Assembly: GCA_013400115.1 (NCBI GenBank)
Contig: VXBP01008680.1
Coordinates: 62,001 to 126,000, forward strand
Direction: 5' to 3'
Source: Rhinopomastus cyanomelas
Lineage: Eukaryota > Chordata > Aves > Bucerotiformes > Rhinopomastidae
Length of the DNA stretch: 64,000 nucleotides
Position 1 is the first letter of the stretch. Every line of letters starts with the position of its first letter. Positions 11,377 to 23,473 of the stretch are shown here, piece after piece. The position numbers and the translations under genes are program-made. The notes beneath the pieces were generated by a model. That model was given only the letters and a program-made list of their open reading frames with translations, was not told where the DNA came from and searched no databases.

Positions 11377-13800
11377 ATAGAACCACAGGATTTAAATATA
11401 TAAAGAAAAAGATCTTTTTTTTTTTAAGTCACTTCTTAGTGACTTAACCATAAACACCTCGGCCTCTTTCCTTGTCAGTTGGTTATGCTTGGAAAGGCTA
11501 TATATAAGCAGAAAAGAAAATAATGAGGTAATGAGAAAAGCAGTTCAGACTCTTAGGCTGTAAAATACCACCCTAAATATCAGCTATGTTCACACTATGT
11601 AGCACTTCCAATATATGCAGTTCTATTAATTGCTGCAGTATCCCACGAGGCAAATATCCTTCATATACAGCTGCATTTGGGACAAAGAAATTACAGTGTG
11701 CAGCAGTTAGGAGACTTCCCTTTGATCAAAAAGCAGTTCATTATCATAGACAAAATTCAACACAAAGCTCTCACGTGCTGTCTCAACAAGAAAATAGATA
11801 TTTTTGCATTCATAAAATAAAAATTAAAATTCTTTTGCTTCAAGTGTCTCAGAAGTATTCAGAAAATAAACCCAGCTCTCAATTTCTTACTTGCCTATAA
11901 TCAATGAAAAAATCCATCTCTTAACCACTACCCATACCTACATGTAGCAGCATAGGGACTAACAGCATCAGCTTTTGATAGGCAGAGATGGGTTAGTCTT
12001 ACCTTCTTGCCCTAGCAGAGCTGGCCGTTGGAGAGTTTGTTTTCAATCTCACTTTTGTCTCTGTTAAATGAACAGCTGAAGTCAAATGAATTGTCTTGAA
12101 TTTTTTTTGCTCATAAAGATGAGAAAAATCTCATCAGAGACTCTCATAAAGATCTGCTTTCCATCCTGGAGAGAAGAAAAAAATCGAAACAGAAGCTGAA
12201 AACAAGTAGCAGAGCCTGAGCTGTGATTTATTCAGTCCAGTGTCAGAGAATCAGTTTGTCATTCAGAACTGAAGATGGAGAATTTAGAACAAATTTTTCT
12301 CTGTTCATTCAAAGACAAACCACGATTCAGGACTTGGTTACATATAGTCTGTCTTACTACATGTAAAGGAAGCGCTGTCACCCGCTTGTCACTCTGCTTC
12401 ACCTGTTCTTGTTTGGGTCTTGTGTACAGATGTCCTTGACATCAACAATGGCAGGAGCGAAATATAATTTTGTAGTATTTAAACTGTTTTGTCAAGAGCT
12501 TTAATTAACAGAGATACCTCACAGTAAACCTCCTGGGAAGAGTGAGGATACAATCCATCACTCCTATAGATTTGTCCGCGTTTTTTGTTCACTTTCCAGA
12601 GCAGCCTTCAAGCCTGCATCCCTGCAGTTAATTACTTCTAATAGAATTTATCTGTTATCCTTTCTCTTTTGCTGTCCCCTCTCTTTTATTGTAAAAAAGA
12701 AAAGCCTTCCATTGTAAATGAAGACCACCATAAACTGAATCACAGACCACAGCTTTTGATTATTGCCACTGCTGATAATGAAAACATTCTCTGCCATACC
12801 GGAACAAATCCCACAGCCTTTTAAGTTGCCTGCATGGATAATCTGCAATGTCCCCTGTTTTAAATCTTTACTAACATTGTCTCCACATTTTGAGAGCACT
12901 GAGAATTTGACAAGGAGGTTTTAATTTATTGCAGCCTAAAGATCTTTGCAAGACCAGGAATAAGCAGAGTCCTTGTCTAAACAGGAGTGAAGAGATGGCT
13001 CCAGGCTGGCCACCTGCCGCATTTGCAAACCCTGCAGCAGCTGATGGTGCATACAGCAACTAAAGCCTCTTCCATGCTGCTTTTCTACCTCTCCTCCCCT
13101 CGTGCATCATCTCTGCTGGGTGACTAAAGACAATATTCTCAATGAAATGTTGTCATTGGAGATACAGCAGAACAAAAGGTCAAAATACACTAGAAAATTC
13201 AAAACAAATCAAACCGATTCATTTATAGTATGAAGAGATTTAAATTGCTCGCGCTGGCTGTGTGCAGTCCCCCTGCCCAAGAAAATGCCATCACCTTCAT
13301 AGCTTGGAACATCGTAAGTGGATTTTACAATTAGAACAGATATAGGCAACAGCTGTAGCCGGAGGAAAATGCTTTTTGGTGTATTTTCAAATAAGTAGTT
13401 TTTGCTGTTGCTAACACTGACGAGGGTACCAGAAAAGGTGCTTGTGCCGCCTACCTAAATCCCTTCCATCTCACACAGTAAGAGGCAAACCTAATGGGAA
13501 AACAGCTTTGGGGAAATCTATGAAGAAAGGTAATACTTAAATAATTCCAATTTCTAGAGTGGTCTCTGAGGTCTTTTTCACATCTTAGTGAAAAAGGTAA
13601 CATCGACTCGTGGTAGCTTATAGATGAGAACTCTCTTAAGAGACATTTAAATCAAGATGTGATTCCAACAATTTCCAATCTCCCCTACTCTGGAGAGCAT
13701 TCTGTTGGCACGGGCTAAGGCTATAGGAGTTGTAATAAAAACACAATTTTAAAATGGCTTGTGTAATTTTAAAACTACTTATTATCTATTAGTAAATTTC
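11377..13800. other. Unique AT-rich non-coding sequence
   Basis: No gene, RNA or repeat family is recognised. The stretch holds short homopolymer runs (T run near 11415) and AT-rich text. Open frames are at most about 104 codons and show no domain features. Confidence 0.55.
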
Positions 13801-14007
13801 ATGAAGAAATTCTTCACGGAGAGAGTGGTCAGGCACTGGAATGGGCTGCCCAGGGTGGTGGTTGAGTCCCCATCCCTGGATGTGTTTAAAAGTTGCTCAG
13901 ATGTAGTGTTGTGGGATCTGGTTTAGGGGTGACCTTGTAGAGTAGGGTTGATGGTTGGACTCGATGATCCCAGGGGTCTTTTCCAACCTGAATGATTCTG
14001 TGATTCT
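13801..14007 (+). mobile_element. CR1 LINE 3' end, older subfamily
   Basis: Starts within the ORF2 C-terminus, reading approximately [17 protein letters not shown]. It passes the ORF2 stop at the GGTTTAG position and ends with TTTTCCAACCTGAATGATT plus an ATTCTGTGATTCTA tail. The GGTTGGACTCGATGATCC UTR variant matches the fragment at 18334-18482 rather than the young family. About 200 bp survive. Confidence 0.93.
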
Positions 14008-16226
14008 AAAGCATGGCTTTTGAAGGAACAGAACTTAAACCAAGGTTTGGAATACAGTTCTTCTGCAAATTTTCCATCTCCACAGGATCTGAGGAAAATG
14101 ACTTTTGCATCAGCTGCTCTAAGATGCAGATGTAATGGAAATAATTGGAGCACAGACAAGTTTTTAAGTAGCTATATCTATCCCCAGAGATACGTGGTTC
14201 TTTGGACCACAATAATCTAGTGTCAACACTTGGGAACAGGGATCAGCAAATCTACAAAGCTCTTCTTATGGACAGCATCTGTGACATAGATGAGGTGTAA
14301 CGCACCGCGTTTGGGGCAAGGAGCTGAGCAGGAGACATCCATGGGGTACAACTCCTTTTGCCAATTGAGTGACAAATGTCCTGTGTATGGCCTGCAGCAC
14401 CATCAGGACAGAGCTGGTTGCAGATCCATTCCTTCCTCCGTAGCTCCGTCCACGGACATAAATGTCAAAAATTACAGGCTGCCTCTTCAGATATAGCCTG
14501 ACACAAGAACCACGTTTTGGAAACATTTTTCTCAGTGAACCTTACTAGAATTTCTTTTTCCCAAAGTAAAGGGCCATGATGTCACAAAAATAAATAAAGA
14601 AAAACTAATTGGAATAAAACATTTGGGTGGAAGCAGTGAGTTGTTGCAGTGACTAAAAGGAACTCATTTATTTACTTCTACGTGCTTTGCAATCTCGTTT
14701 GGTCCCATTGGACAGCCAATGACTCATTGTTTGTTTACTGAAGAAGAAAACATACTTTCTGAAATCCGTACATGGAGGGATCTTCTCTGGACAGCCCACA
14801 TTCCTCTCACGCCCAAAAGCAGGCAGAGCCTCCTCTGCAGCTTGCATCCTGTACAGTCCCACAGCCCCAAGAACACCAGCTCTCAGCCTGCCAGGGCTGG
14901 CAGGGCAGGGAGAAGTGGAAAGGGGGCACTTGCACAGGCACTGCCTGTAGGGACCACTTAGGGCAGATAGAGCAGCTAGGTCTTGCTTTGCTGTCTCCTT
15001 ATGTTTTCCCAGCCCCAGTGGTTTGGGGACTCTGGACAGAGAACTGTAATGTTGCTGGAAGAGCAGTAAGGCCAATAGTTCAGAGCAAGCTCTGGTGTGC
15101 TCTGTCTGCTGTGTTTCTGGGCTCGATATATCCCAGCTCTGGCTGTGCTTCCAGGAAATATTCACAGGGAGATGTTTGCGTTATCTTTTTCTTCCTCTCC
15201 ATTTCCTTGCATTGCCCCTGATGAAAATGAGCAGAAACTGAAGTGGAATGGTATTTCTGAGATGCTTCTTTGGGTCAGCAGAAAAAAGATCTCCACTGAA
15301 GAGAAAATCAACATTTTTTACAAAGCCAGCCATTTATAAGCACTGCTGTGGTATCTGCCAGCGTCTCAGGAATGAGGACCCGTACGTGCATAATGTAAAA
15401 TTCTGTTTACTTCACTCTTCTATTGCCTGTCCTTCAGAGAGACTTGCTGGACCTCTCAGGGTGGTTGTTAGCTGGTGCTATACACCATCCCCCATGTGGA
15501 AGAACAGGGCCTCAAATGATGGGGCTTTCCCCAAACCCCCTGTCTTTCCCCAAACCACAGGTTTCTCTACCATCGAAGTGACAGACAACCACTATCATTT
15601 GATGCAGCAGGTTTGCATCATTCTAGGCCTCTAGTTATTAAAAAGCAACAAAACTGCTAACAGATAAACATGAGATCATCAACCCTCCCATTAATTAAAA
15701 GGGAGTGTTTCAATACAAGCAATAATTATCTTGAGTGGGTATGGGATATGAGCCTTGTAGTAGGACTGAGCGCAGCAGTGAAGCCTTTAGTGCCAGAAGG
15801 GGATGTTAGTCACCTGGGAAATTATGAGAGCACTCTTGAACAATGAGACCAAGAGACCTGTCTGCCACTGGGAAACAAACAGCGTCTTTCAGTCCAAGCT
15901 GGTGTCTGTTCCCAAGTCCGCATATTCTGCTCGTGTCTTAGCTGTCAGCTTGCCTGTGACAGTCTGCTCTTTGCTGGCCTGTAGCTTAGTTGCAACAAAC
16001 ACAAAAAGAAAACCTCAGATTCAAGAAAAAACTGGTTTGGCAGAGTGGCTTCAGGAAGTAAAGACAGTTTGGCTTGTCACTCCTTTTTCTGGAGCCAAGC
16101 CCTCAGCAGTGAGGGGAAGTTGTCAAGGGGAGACAGCCCGGCTGTGGACGGTTGCGTGGAGGAGATGTTGCTGCCTCCTCTCAGGTGGCCAATGCATTTT
16201 TAGTTTGAAGTATGGAGACAGGGTTC
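14008..16226. other. Unique non-coding sequence with long chance frames
   Basis: Two overlapping frames of 165 codons (minus, 15165-14668) and 149 codons (plus, 14772-15221) lie on opposite strands over the same bases. Neither has signal peptide, repeat or domain features I recognise, and no splice structure supports them. I treat them as chance frames. Confidence 0.5.
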
Positions 16227-16545
16227 GGAGGATGGAGCCAGGCTCTGGAGGATGGAGCCAGGCTCTTCTCAATGTCATCTAGTGAGAGGACAAGAGGCAA
16301 TGAGTGTGAGCTGGAACACAGGAGGTTCCACATAAGTATGAGAAGGAACTTCACAGTGAGAGTGATGGAGCACTGGAACAGGCTGCCCAGGGAGGTTGTG
16401 GATTCTCCTTCCCTGGAGACGTTGAAGACCCACCCTGGATGTGTTCCTGTGTGACCTGGTCTAGGTGATCCTGCTGTGGCAGGGGGATTGGACTAGATGA
16501 TCTTTCGAGGTCCCTTCCAATCCCTAATGATTCTAGAATTCTATG
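16227..16545 (+). mobile_element. CR1 LINE 3' end, young family
   Basis: Covers ORF2 from the [12 protein letters not shown] block through [18 protein letters not shown] to the 3' UTR and the tail (ATTCTAGAATTCTATG). A 20-bp unit, GGAGGATGGAGCCAGGCTCT, is duplicated in tandem at the 5' junction (16227-16246 and 16247-16266). A base gained in CACCCTGGATG (near 16431) shifts the frame shortly before the ORF2 stop. Confidence 0.96.
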
Positions 16546-18333
16546 ACGTACTATAGTGCAGTAATTAAATAGATTATTAGAAATATTTTCAGGTTACCTG
16601 GACTCTGGCAGTAACTCTGTTGTTGCTTTTGTGCTGCAGAACTGAACTGTGAAAGCGTGAGGCTCTGCGTGGCACAGCCCTGCGGGAAGGGCACCCAGAG
16701 CACCACAAACATGACAATAATTGAAAGACTTTATGCATATTTGTCTTAGCATCTTTGCTTACGTGAACATTTGGATGGACATATAATTTATCTATCTCTA
16801 ACCTGAAATACTCCAGGGTGATTGTTCAGCTCATAAAATATTTAGATGCGCACACCCACGCATGGCCCAATTCTTTAAACTGGGTTTGTATAGCTGTGCG
16901 CCCCATTTGTTAGTGCAGCTACTGCGCCTGAACGTTCCACCACCAAATGGACATGCAAGTGCTTAGATCTGTAGATACCAAACTTGTCGTTTCATCATTT
17001 TTAGCTGTAAAGAAGCTAGTTGTTTATAAATACAGTCTCGTGTCAGACCCCTACCAGACAGCAGTCCGTGCTGCTGTTGAAAGGAAAACTGGCCCCAGGA
17101 AGAAGTTACCCCTCCATGAAACGCATCAAGCCTAAAATAAATGGTTCTATAAATACATGTACTGAAGCTGTAAGTGGGAACTATTCATAGTGGATGGTCA
17201 CATTCTTAACCCTGGTCTGTGTCATTTGTCAGATAACTGCAGGAATTCCCAAGCTTGCGTTTACAAGTACTGCATTGTGGTTCAAAAACACTTGAAAATG
17301 AAGCTATGCTTACTGCAGAGAAGGACTCCTGGGTGTTATTTACACTCTAATGCAAAAATAATAAATTAATTAGCAGATTCCTTGAGCACTGGGTAAATTA
17401 AACTTCAGAAGTGTTTTACTAGGCCCTGCACATAACTCCTAGGGACCAGTCCAGAGAAATTCTAAATTTGTTTTGTAGGAACAGATGAAAACAGTGACAT
17501 GAATAAGGTGCGTGTGTAGCCTATGTAAAATCAAATGGTATTTATGCATCAGACAGTGCTGTGAGTCACATTGAACTGCAGCATGGACACCACATCACTG
17601 TAATGCAGCTACTGCTTATGAGAGGATCCTGTGCCTTACAATGCACTGTTGTTCCCCACCAGGCTTAAGAAGCAGTCTTCTAAATTCCTCTCTGTAATTC
17701 TGTAGACATCATCCGTGAGGAATTTCTCTAATATTCACCTTAATCTCTGCAAGTTGGATCTCTTCCACTTGCACGAGTATATCTCTCGAAGGAATCTCCT
17801 CCCTCCTCTTGGCATGTTATTTGCCCTCCACCACAGTGGGAGGGGTAGAGATGCGATACCGCATTTCTTCAGGGTGCAGAAGTGTCAGCTGGGATCATTC
17901 TCCTCTCCCCTTGCACCTTCCCAGCTCCCCAGCCAATCCAGCTGCATTGGTGTGGGCAAGCTTCCTGCAACCCTCACCCAGCAGGTGAGGAGCTGGGGTT
18001 TGTTTCAACCCAAGAAGACAGCAAACGGGGAAGGCACGAGCCAGCGCTGTTTGTGCCGTGGTTGTTAGTCATGATGCATCTACAGACCAACTCGGGTTTG
18101 TTTTTAAACAAAGCTGCGTCTACTGAGCAAGCCCTGGGTAGTCCATGGAGGGTGAAGGCAATAGACTGACTCATTTCCTGAGCCTGGCCCTGTCACTGTG
18201 ACTCAGAGTGGCGAATATAGCCCTGGTGTCACCCCTTCACTGGAGACCCAGGCTGAACCCTGTGGGATATGGGTGCCTCCCCATGGGACCCAAATCTGAC
18301 CTGGGTCAGGTACAGCTCTGCCATGGGGGCTTG
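16546..18333. other. Unique non-coding sequence
   Basis: Nothing beyond short frames is seen. The frame at 17715-18068 (117 codons) shows no family features. Confidence 0.55.
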
Positions 18334-18482
18334 AATCACAGAATCACAGAATCATTTAGGTTGGAAAAGACCCTTGGAATCATCAAGTCCAACCATCAAC
18401 CCTACTTTACAAGTTCACCCCTAAACCCAATCCCCTAACACTACATCTAAATGACTTCAAAACTCACCCAGGGATGAGGACT
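18334..18482 (-). mobile_element. CR1 LINE 3' end, older subfamily
   Basis: Minus-strand 3' UTR and last ORF2 codons. The tail (ATTCTGTGATTCTGTGATT) lies at the left edge, followed inward by the GGTTGGAAAAGACC form of the 3' UTR. Only about 150 bp remain. It belongs with the copy at 13801-14007. Confidence 0.9.
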
Positions 18483-19252
18483 AGGACAGACGGACTCAGC
18501 ACTCACCTCAACACTGAAGCCTCTGCTCACCACATGGTGCCGATGTGCCAGGGAGGAAGCTGGAGTGTGTTACAGTCCTTTACTTTTGCCATATGTAATT
18601 AGCCCTCCCAGCATTTCTTCAGGACAAATCACTTGCAAACCCTGGAGGAAAAAAGAAAAGAGCTGCTTTTCTTTTGCATGCACCAGCACAGTCTGGCTTC
18701 ATTGCTCTAAGTACTGAGGAAACTCACCCTCTGCAGGAGCAACGAGCGCTTGGGAAAGGGAACCCCTTCTATTTCAGTCATCTGCTTTAGAGTAAGAGAG
18801 GTTGCACCTCTGTGCCTGTCTCTCTTCATCAACTCTGGAAGTAGCAGCTTGTTCTGGCATAAACCTCTACAAAGGATATGTCCAAAGTTAGCCCAGGATA
18901 ATGGACATAGATGGAAGAAGACCTCCATGTGCCTCATGTATACCAGTAGCTTCTGGTGTAAGCACCCACACAGAGATTAGCTGACATAATCTTTAGGCGT
19001 GATGTCTGGATGCCAGCAACTACACTGAACTGTGGGAATATGTTAGGAACTTTAGCATCTAGGTTATGTACAGAGATGGGCATTTGGAGCCTTAATTTGG
19101 AGCTACCTCCTGCTCCCAGCTCTTGGTTCAGCTGGTTAACCACAGATGCACAACGCATTTTGAGATGCCCAAGGCCTATTTTGTCCTGCCCTGCCCTGCC
19201 CCATCTCCAGCCCTGTGCTACAGAGAGACATGGGTTTCCTGTGGTTCCTTTG

Positions 19253-19351
19253 ATAGAATCATAGAATCATTAGGGATTGGAAAGGGCCTCAAAAGATAAT
19301 CTAGTCCAGTCCCCCTGCCACAGCAGGATCACCTAGACCAAGTCACACAGG
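19253..19351 (-). mobile_element. CR1 LINE 3' end, very short young copy
   Basis: About 100 bp on the minus strand: tail (ATGATTCTATC), 3' UTR and the last few ORF2 codons, cut off after the CACACAG that encodes the terminal CDLV region. This is extreme 5' truncation, commonly produced by incomplete reverse transcription. Confidence 0.94.
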
Positions 19352-19540
19352 ATATATCTGGCAGTCCCCAGTGCATGTCTGCTGTCCCCTGGGGTCCTCA
19401 GGCCATGCCTGTGTATGAACAACTGAAGCAAGCCCTAAATTTCCACCCATTATAATGGGACACATGGTACCTCTGTCTTGTGTAGACACCTCCCTGTTTA
19501 CGGGTGTCTTATATCAGCAAACTGAGTCTTCCCCTCTGTT

Positions 19541-19868
19541 ATGGAATCACAGAATATCCATAGCTGAAGAGGACCTCCCAGATCACCAAGTCCAATCATA
19601 TTCACACAAACAAAATCAAAACCAGATCTGACACCAGCACCAAACATGCTCAATCAGATAGAAGATGAGATAAACCTCCTACAGTCTCTGCCACTAGACC
19701 AGGTTCTGAAGCACCATATCTACACATTTCTTAAGTCCCTCTAGGGATGGTGACTCAGCCACCTTCCTGGACAGGCCTGACCACTCTTTCAGTAATGAAT
19801 TTCTCCCTAAAATCTACACCATAACTTCAGACCATTCCCTCTGGTCCTGTCATTATTTGCAGAAACCT
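19541..19868 (-). mobile_element. CR1 LINE 3' end, old diverged copy
   Basis: Minus strand. ATGGAATCACAGAATATCC at the left is the decayed tail. Inside, GGGATGGTGACTCAGCCACC, GACCACTCTTTCAGT and CCCTCTGGTCCTGTC are recognisable as the complement of the ORF2 C-terminus of an old CR1 subfamily. No frame is left. It lies about 190 bp from the young copy ending at 19351. Confidence 0.8.
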
Positions 19869-20081
19869 TTTAATTTTTTAAAATTCTTTCTCCCATCTTT
19901 AAGGTAATTTTTCCATCTCTCTGAAATGTAATAAATAATACGCAATTCAATAACAGTATCTTCAATAGTATGGATTGATTAAGTTTATTTAGTTTAGTTA
20001 ATTTACCAAATATTTTCTCAGATGCTTTTATAGCAGCATCTAAAATGTTGTGCTTCCTAAATGCCAGCACTTTGTCTTCAT

Positions 20082-20514
20082 AGGGCAACAAGAATGATGA
20101 AGGAAGTGGAGCACCTCCCTTATGAGGAGAGGCTGAGGGATCTGGGTCTCTTTAGCTTGGAGGAGACTGAGGGGTGACCTCATTAATGTCTATAAATAAG
20201 TGAAGGGTGAGCGTCAGGAGGATGGAGCCAGGCTCTTCTCAATGTTTTCTAGTGATAGGACAAGGGGCAATGAGTGTGAGCTGGAACATAGGAGGTTCTA
20301 CATAAATATGAGAAGAAAGGTTTTCCCAGTGAGGGTGACGGAGCATTGGAACAGGCTGCCCAGGGAGGTTGTGGAGTCTCCTTCACTGGAGATGTTTAAG
20401 ACCCACCTGGAGGTGTTCCTGTGTGACTTGGTCTAGGTGATCCTCAGGGGGATGGGACTAGATGATCTTTCGAGGTCCCTTCCAATCCCTAATGATTCTC
20501 TGATTCTGTGATTC
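20082..20514 (+). mobile_element. CR1 LINE 3' end, young family
   Basis: Starts at the [18 protein letters not shown] block of ORF2 and continues through GDLINVYK, the EDGARLFSM block and [18 protein letters not shown] to the stop and 3' UTR. It ends with CTGATTCTGTGATTC. A small deletion removes part of CTGCTGTGGCAGG in the UTR (near 20442). Frame breaks (for example GAGACTGAGGGGTGAC near 20164) make it a pseudogene. Confidence 0.96.
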
Positions 20515-21759
20515 ATTCTTCTTTCCATGAAGGCAGAGTTTGAACACAGTGCTGCATCATTCCCATTTTGCAACCATTTATTTCACTTCCCTCTTTGAAA
20601 AGGGGTCCACTTCCTCTTCAGTGCAGCCCTCATCTGATGCCCCTTTGGCTGCCCTTCACTTGTTCTGTTTTCTTGCTAGTTTTGTCTTTTCCTGGGAGCC
20701 TGACACACATTTTAAAGACACACTGCCTACTTCTCCCTCCACTTCATTTTCTCTTTTGAGGGGGACACTGCAGGCAGAAATAACTCCAGGCTAAGGTCTT
20801 TCTTGATGCAGTTCCAGCTGCCCCAAATCCCAAAAAACCATCAATTGTAAATCACTGCTCCTGTCTGCAACTGGTACTGTTGAAAAATAAAAATAGAAAA
20901 GAACCTAGGAAGTCAAGAGAACACGGAAGAAAGTTAGGTTTTTTTCATGTTTCAGTCTGTTCAGCTTGTCCTTTTCCACTTCTCAATGAATCAGTGAGAG
21001 AGAAAGGCAAGAGAGGAGAAAGGGAAAGAGAGACAGAGAAAGGGAGGGATGGTAGAAGGGACAGTGCAGGGAAGGACAGGCAGCAAGGCAGAGAGGGAAG
21101 GAAGGAAAGGAAGGGAGGAAGGAAGGAATTTGCGTATGTTGAGATAACTTCAAAAGAGTGGATTTAAGGCATCTATTAGGAATTTCCCATGAAAGCTAAA
21201 GTAGCGGGAAACACTGAGCCACTCAGTTAACTGACACACGGTGCAGCTGTGTCTGCAACTTTAAAACGTGTTGATATTTGCAGTAGCTGTAGTTGTCGTA
21301 CCATGGATGTTGGAGTGGGGTGGTCTTCCCAAGCTGTGGGGGTGTCAGTCTAGGGCTTGTTCAGATTCCCTCTCTACCAGACTCTCAACCCCTCTACCCC
21401 TTTTTTGTTTTCCCGATAAAAACTGTAATCAACTGTAACTGCTTTCCCTACTGAAAGCCTGCTGCAGGAGCACCCTCTGACACCTTCTGGGGGCTGCAAT
21501 GAGAGGTTGGGGTGCCCAGTGGGGAGGATGTCCTCTAACCAGGCCTCCACTGCCAGAAACTGTACCCAGCATGTACCTCCAGCAGAGCTAGGGACCGTTC
21601 TTCAGGCAGTGTGAGTGCCTTACGCGCTGGAAAAGAATCAAACCAGGAGGTGGGGAGCTAAACACTAGTAGTGGGTTAGTTCTGGAAGTGCTGGACAGAA
21701 TTGGTATGAAGACCAAAAAACTAGGAGAACAAGATCTTCCACAATAAATCAATATTGCT
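20515..21759. other. Unique non-coding sequence around a purine tract
   Basis: Apart from the purine-rich tract at 20995-21128 nothing is recognised. The 95-codon plus frame at 20880-21167 is low-complexity translation (RERERETEKGR) of that tract. Confidence 0.55.
20995..21128 (+). repeat. Purine-rich (GA/GGAA) low-complexity tract
   Basis: About 130 bases are almost all purine: GAGAGAGAAAGGCAAGAGAG at the start and GGAAGGAAGGAAAGG repeats at the end. Such homopurine tracts are common in vertebrate DNA and can form triplex structures. No gene is implied. Confidence 0.9.
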
Positions 21760-21835
21760 AACAGAGTTAGGTTACTTGTTGGACTTGATGATCTTAAAGG
21801 TCTTTTCCAGCCTAAACAATTATTTGATTCTATGA
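21760..21835 (+). mobile_element. CR1-like LINE 3' end remnant
   Basis: TTGGACTTGATGATCTTAAAGGTCTTTTCC and the following TTTGATTCTATGAAT form a decayed CR1 3' UTR and tail of an older subfamily (AAAGGTC in place of CGAGGTC). Upstream text is too diverged to assign. About 75 bp are convincing. Confidence 0.75.
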
Positions 21836-22783
21836 ATATATCCAAGATCTTTGCAAAAGATGCATTTCCTACATTAGCCTTTGTCGTAGTGAGTGGTCCC
21901 GTTTTAAAAATGACCTTTTCATTTTTCATTACTGCCACGGAGATCAATAATCTCATGCATGAGGGGAGATACTGGTAGGATGTCCAGAGGATAAAACAAT
22001 AACATTACGGTGCTCACCACACTGTCTGCCTGAACACTTCTTAGAAGATGTCCCAAACCAGCCTGATTAAATGTCTTCTGCAGTACAGAGATGGAACATA
22101 AGGCGCGAACTCATCGTTCATTCTACATAATTAATCAGCTATAATAAGGGCCTTGATGAAGCAACATTTGCAGTAATGCAGACTTTAAAAATAGATTGTA
22201 TAATTCCCTGCATGTTTTCAGTTTCAGTCTACATTCATGCAGGATGCTATGCAAATCCATAATCATATCCTTCCCTCCCACACACACGTACTCACAGGAA
22301 GGCTGGCTGATACATGTGGAAATAAACCACGTGTACCAGTGCAGAAGCTGCCATGCTGCTATATATGTCATGTGAGCATAATGGTGTCCATACATGAAGC
22401 TGCACACATGGGATGAAAGTTGCTGATGAGACATACAGTACATGTTCACATGCATCTCCACTGCACACCAGCATTAAACACATTCTTGTCCTCCCTATGT
22501 ATGTCTCACAAAACATTTGCTGCCAAGGCATTTTTTAGTCTCTATTTATTTTCCAACACATTTGAACTGTAAGGGAGGAAAAAAAAAAGAGAGGAAAAGA
22601 AAGAACAAAACACAAGAATAAAATAAAAGATAACTTAAAGGGGGCAGGGAGTGGAGAAGTTAAATGTACTTTCAGTCAGTCTTTCCATAATAAAGTTTGT
22701 AATGTCTGCAATTATTTTTACCAAAGGAATCTATGATAATTATGGGTCCTACTATCCTGCATCTGAAACAACTGTTTAATATA
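21836..22783. other. Unique non-coding sequence
   Basis: No gene or repeat family is recognised. AT-rich text around 22126-22140 (ACATAATTAATCAGC) resembles homeodomain-type sites but is not diagnostic. A poly(A) run lies near 22571. Confidence 0.5.
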
Positions 22784-23473
22784 TCATGGAATCATAGAAT
22801 CATAGACTCATTAGGGACTGGAAGGGACCTCGAAAGATCATCTAGTCCAATCCCCCTGACACAGCAGGATCACCTAGACCAAGTCACAAAGGAACACATT
22901 CAGGCAGGTCTTAAATATCTTCAGTGAAGGAGAATCCACAACCTCCCTGGTCAGCCTGTTCCAGTGCTCTGTCACCCTCACTGGGAAGAAGTTCCTTCTC
23001 ACATTTTGTGGAACCTCCTATATTCTAGTTTACAACCATTGTCCCTTGTCCTATCAGTAGATGACATTGAGAAGAGCCTGGCTCCATCCTCCTGACACCC
23101 ACCCTTCACATATTTATAAACACTGATGAGGTCACCCCTCAGTCTCCTCTTCTCCAAGCTAAAGAGACCCAGCTCCCTCAGCCTCTCCTCATAAGGGAGG
23201 TGCTCCACCTCCTTCATCATCCTCGTCGTCCTACACTGGACTTCTTCCAGCAGCTCCACATCCCTCTTGAACCGAGGACCCCAGAACTGGACACAATACT
23301 CCAGATGTGGTCCCAACGGTGCAGAGTAGAGGGGCAGAAGAACCTCTCTTGATCTGCTAACCATCCCCATTCTGATCCACCCCAGGATGCTGTTGGCCCT
23401 CTTGGCCACAAGAGCACACTGCTGGCTCATAGTCATCCTGCTGTCCACCAGGACCCCCAGCTCCCTTGCTCCT
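22784..23473 (-). mobile_element. CR1 LINE 3' portion, young family, shared-frameshift subtype
   Basis: A roughly 690-bp minus-strand copy. From its 5' end (23473) it encodes ORF2 from [14 protein letters not shown] through [34 protein letters not shown] and the EDGARLFSM block. It then runs into a TGA at 23001-22999, where GTTCCACAAAATGTGAG replaces the usual GTTCCACATAAATATGAG (one base fewer). The remaining C-terminus lies out of frame and is followed by the 3' UTR and tail. The copy at 32620-33353 shares the same change and the TAGAATATAGGAGG variant. Confidence 0.97.
22999..23473 (-). pseudogene. CR1 ORF2 C-terminal fragment, prematurely stopped
   Basis: This is the post-catalytic C-terminal region of the CR1 ORF2 polyprotein (endonuclease plus reverse transcriptase). 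The reverse transcriptase catalytic core is absent because the copy is 5'-truncated. The frame is open over about 158 CR1 codons and then closes at a TGA created by a one-base deletion. The frame also continues upstream into flanking DNA to 23673, which is chance. It encodes no functional enzyme. Confidence 0.9.

Noticed and set aside
14668..15221. Opposing open frames of 165 codons (minus) and 149 codons (plus)
   Set aside because: They overlap on opposite strands, have no recognisable domain or splice structure, and such lengths are expected by chance in 64 kb over six frames.
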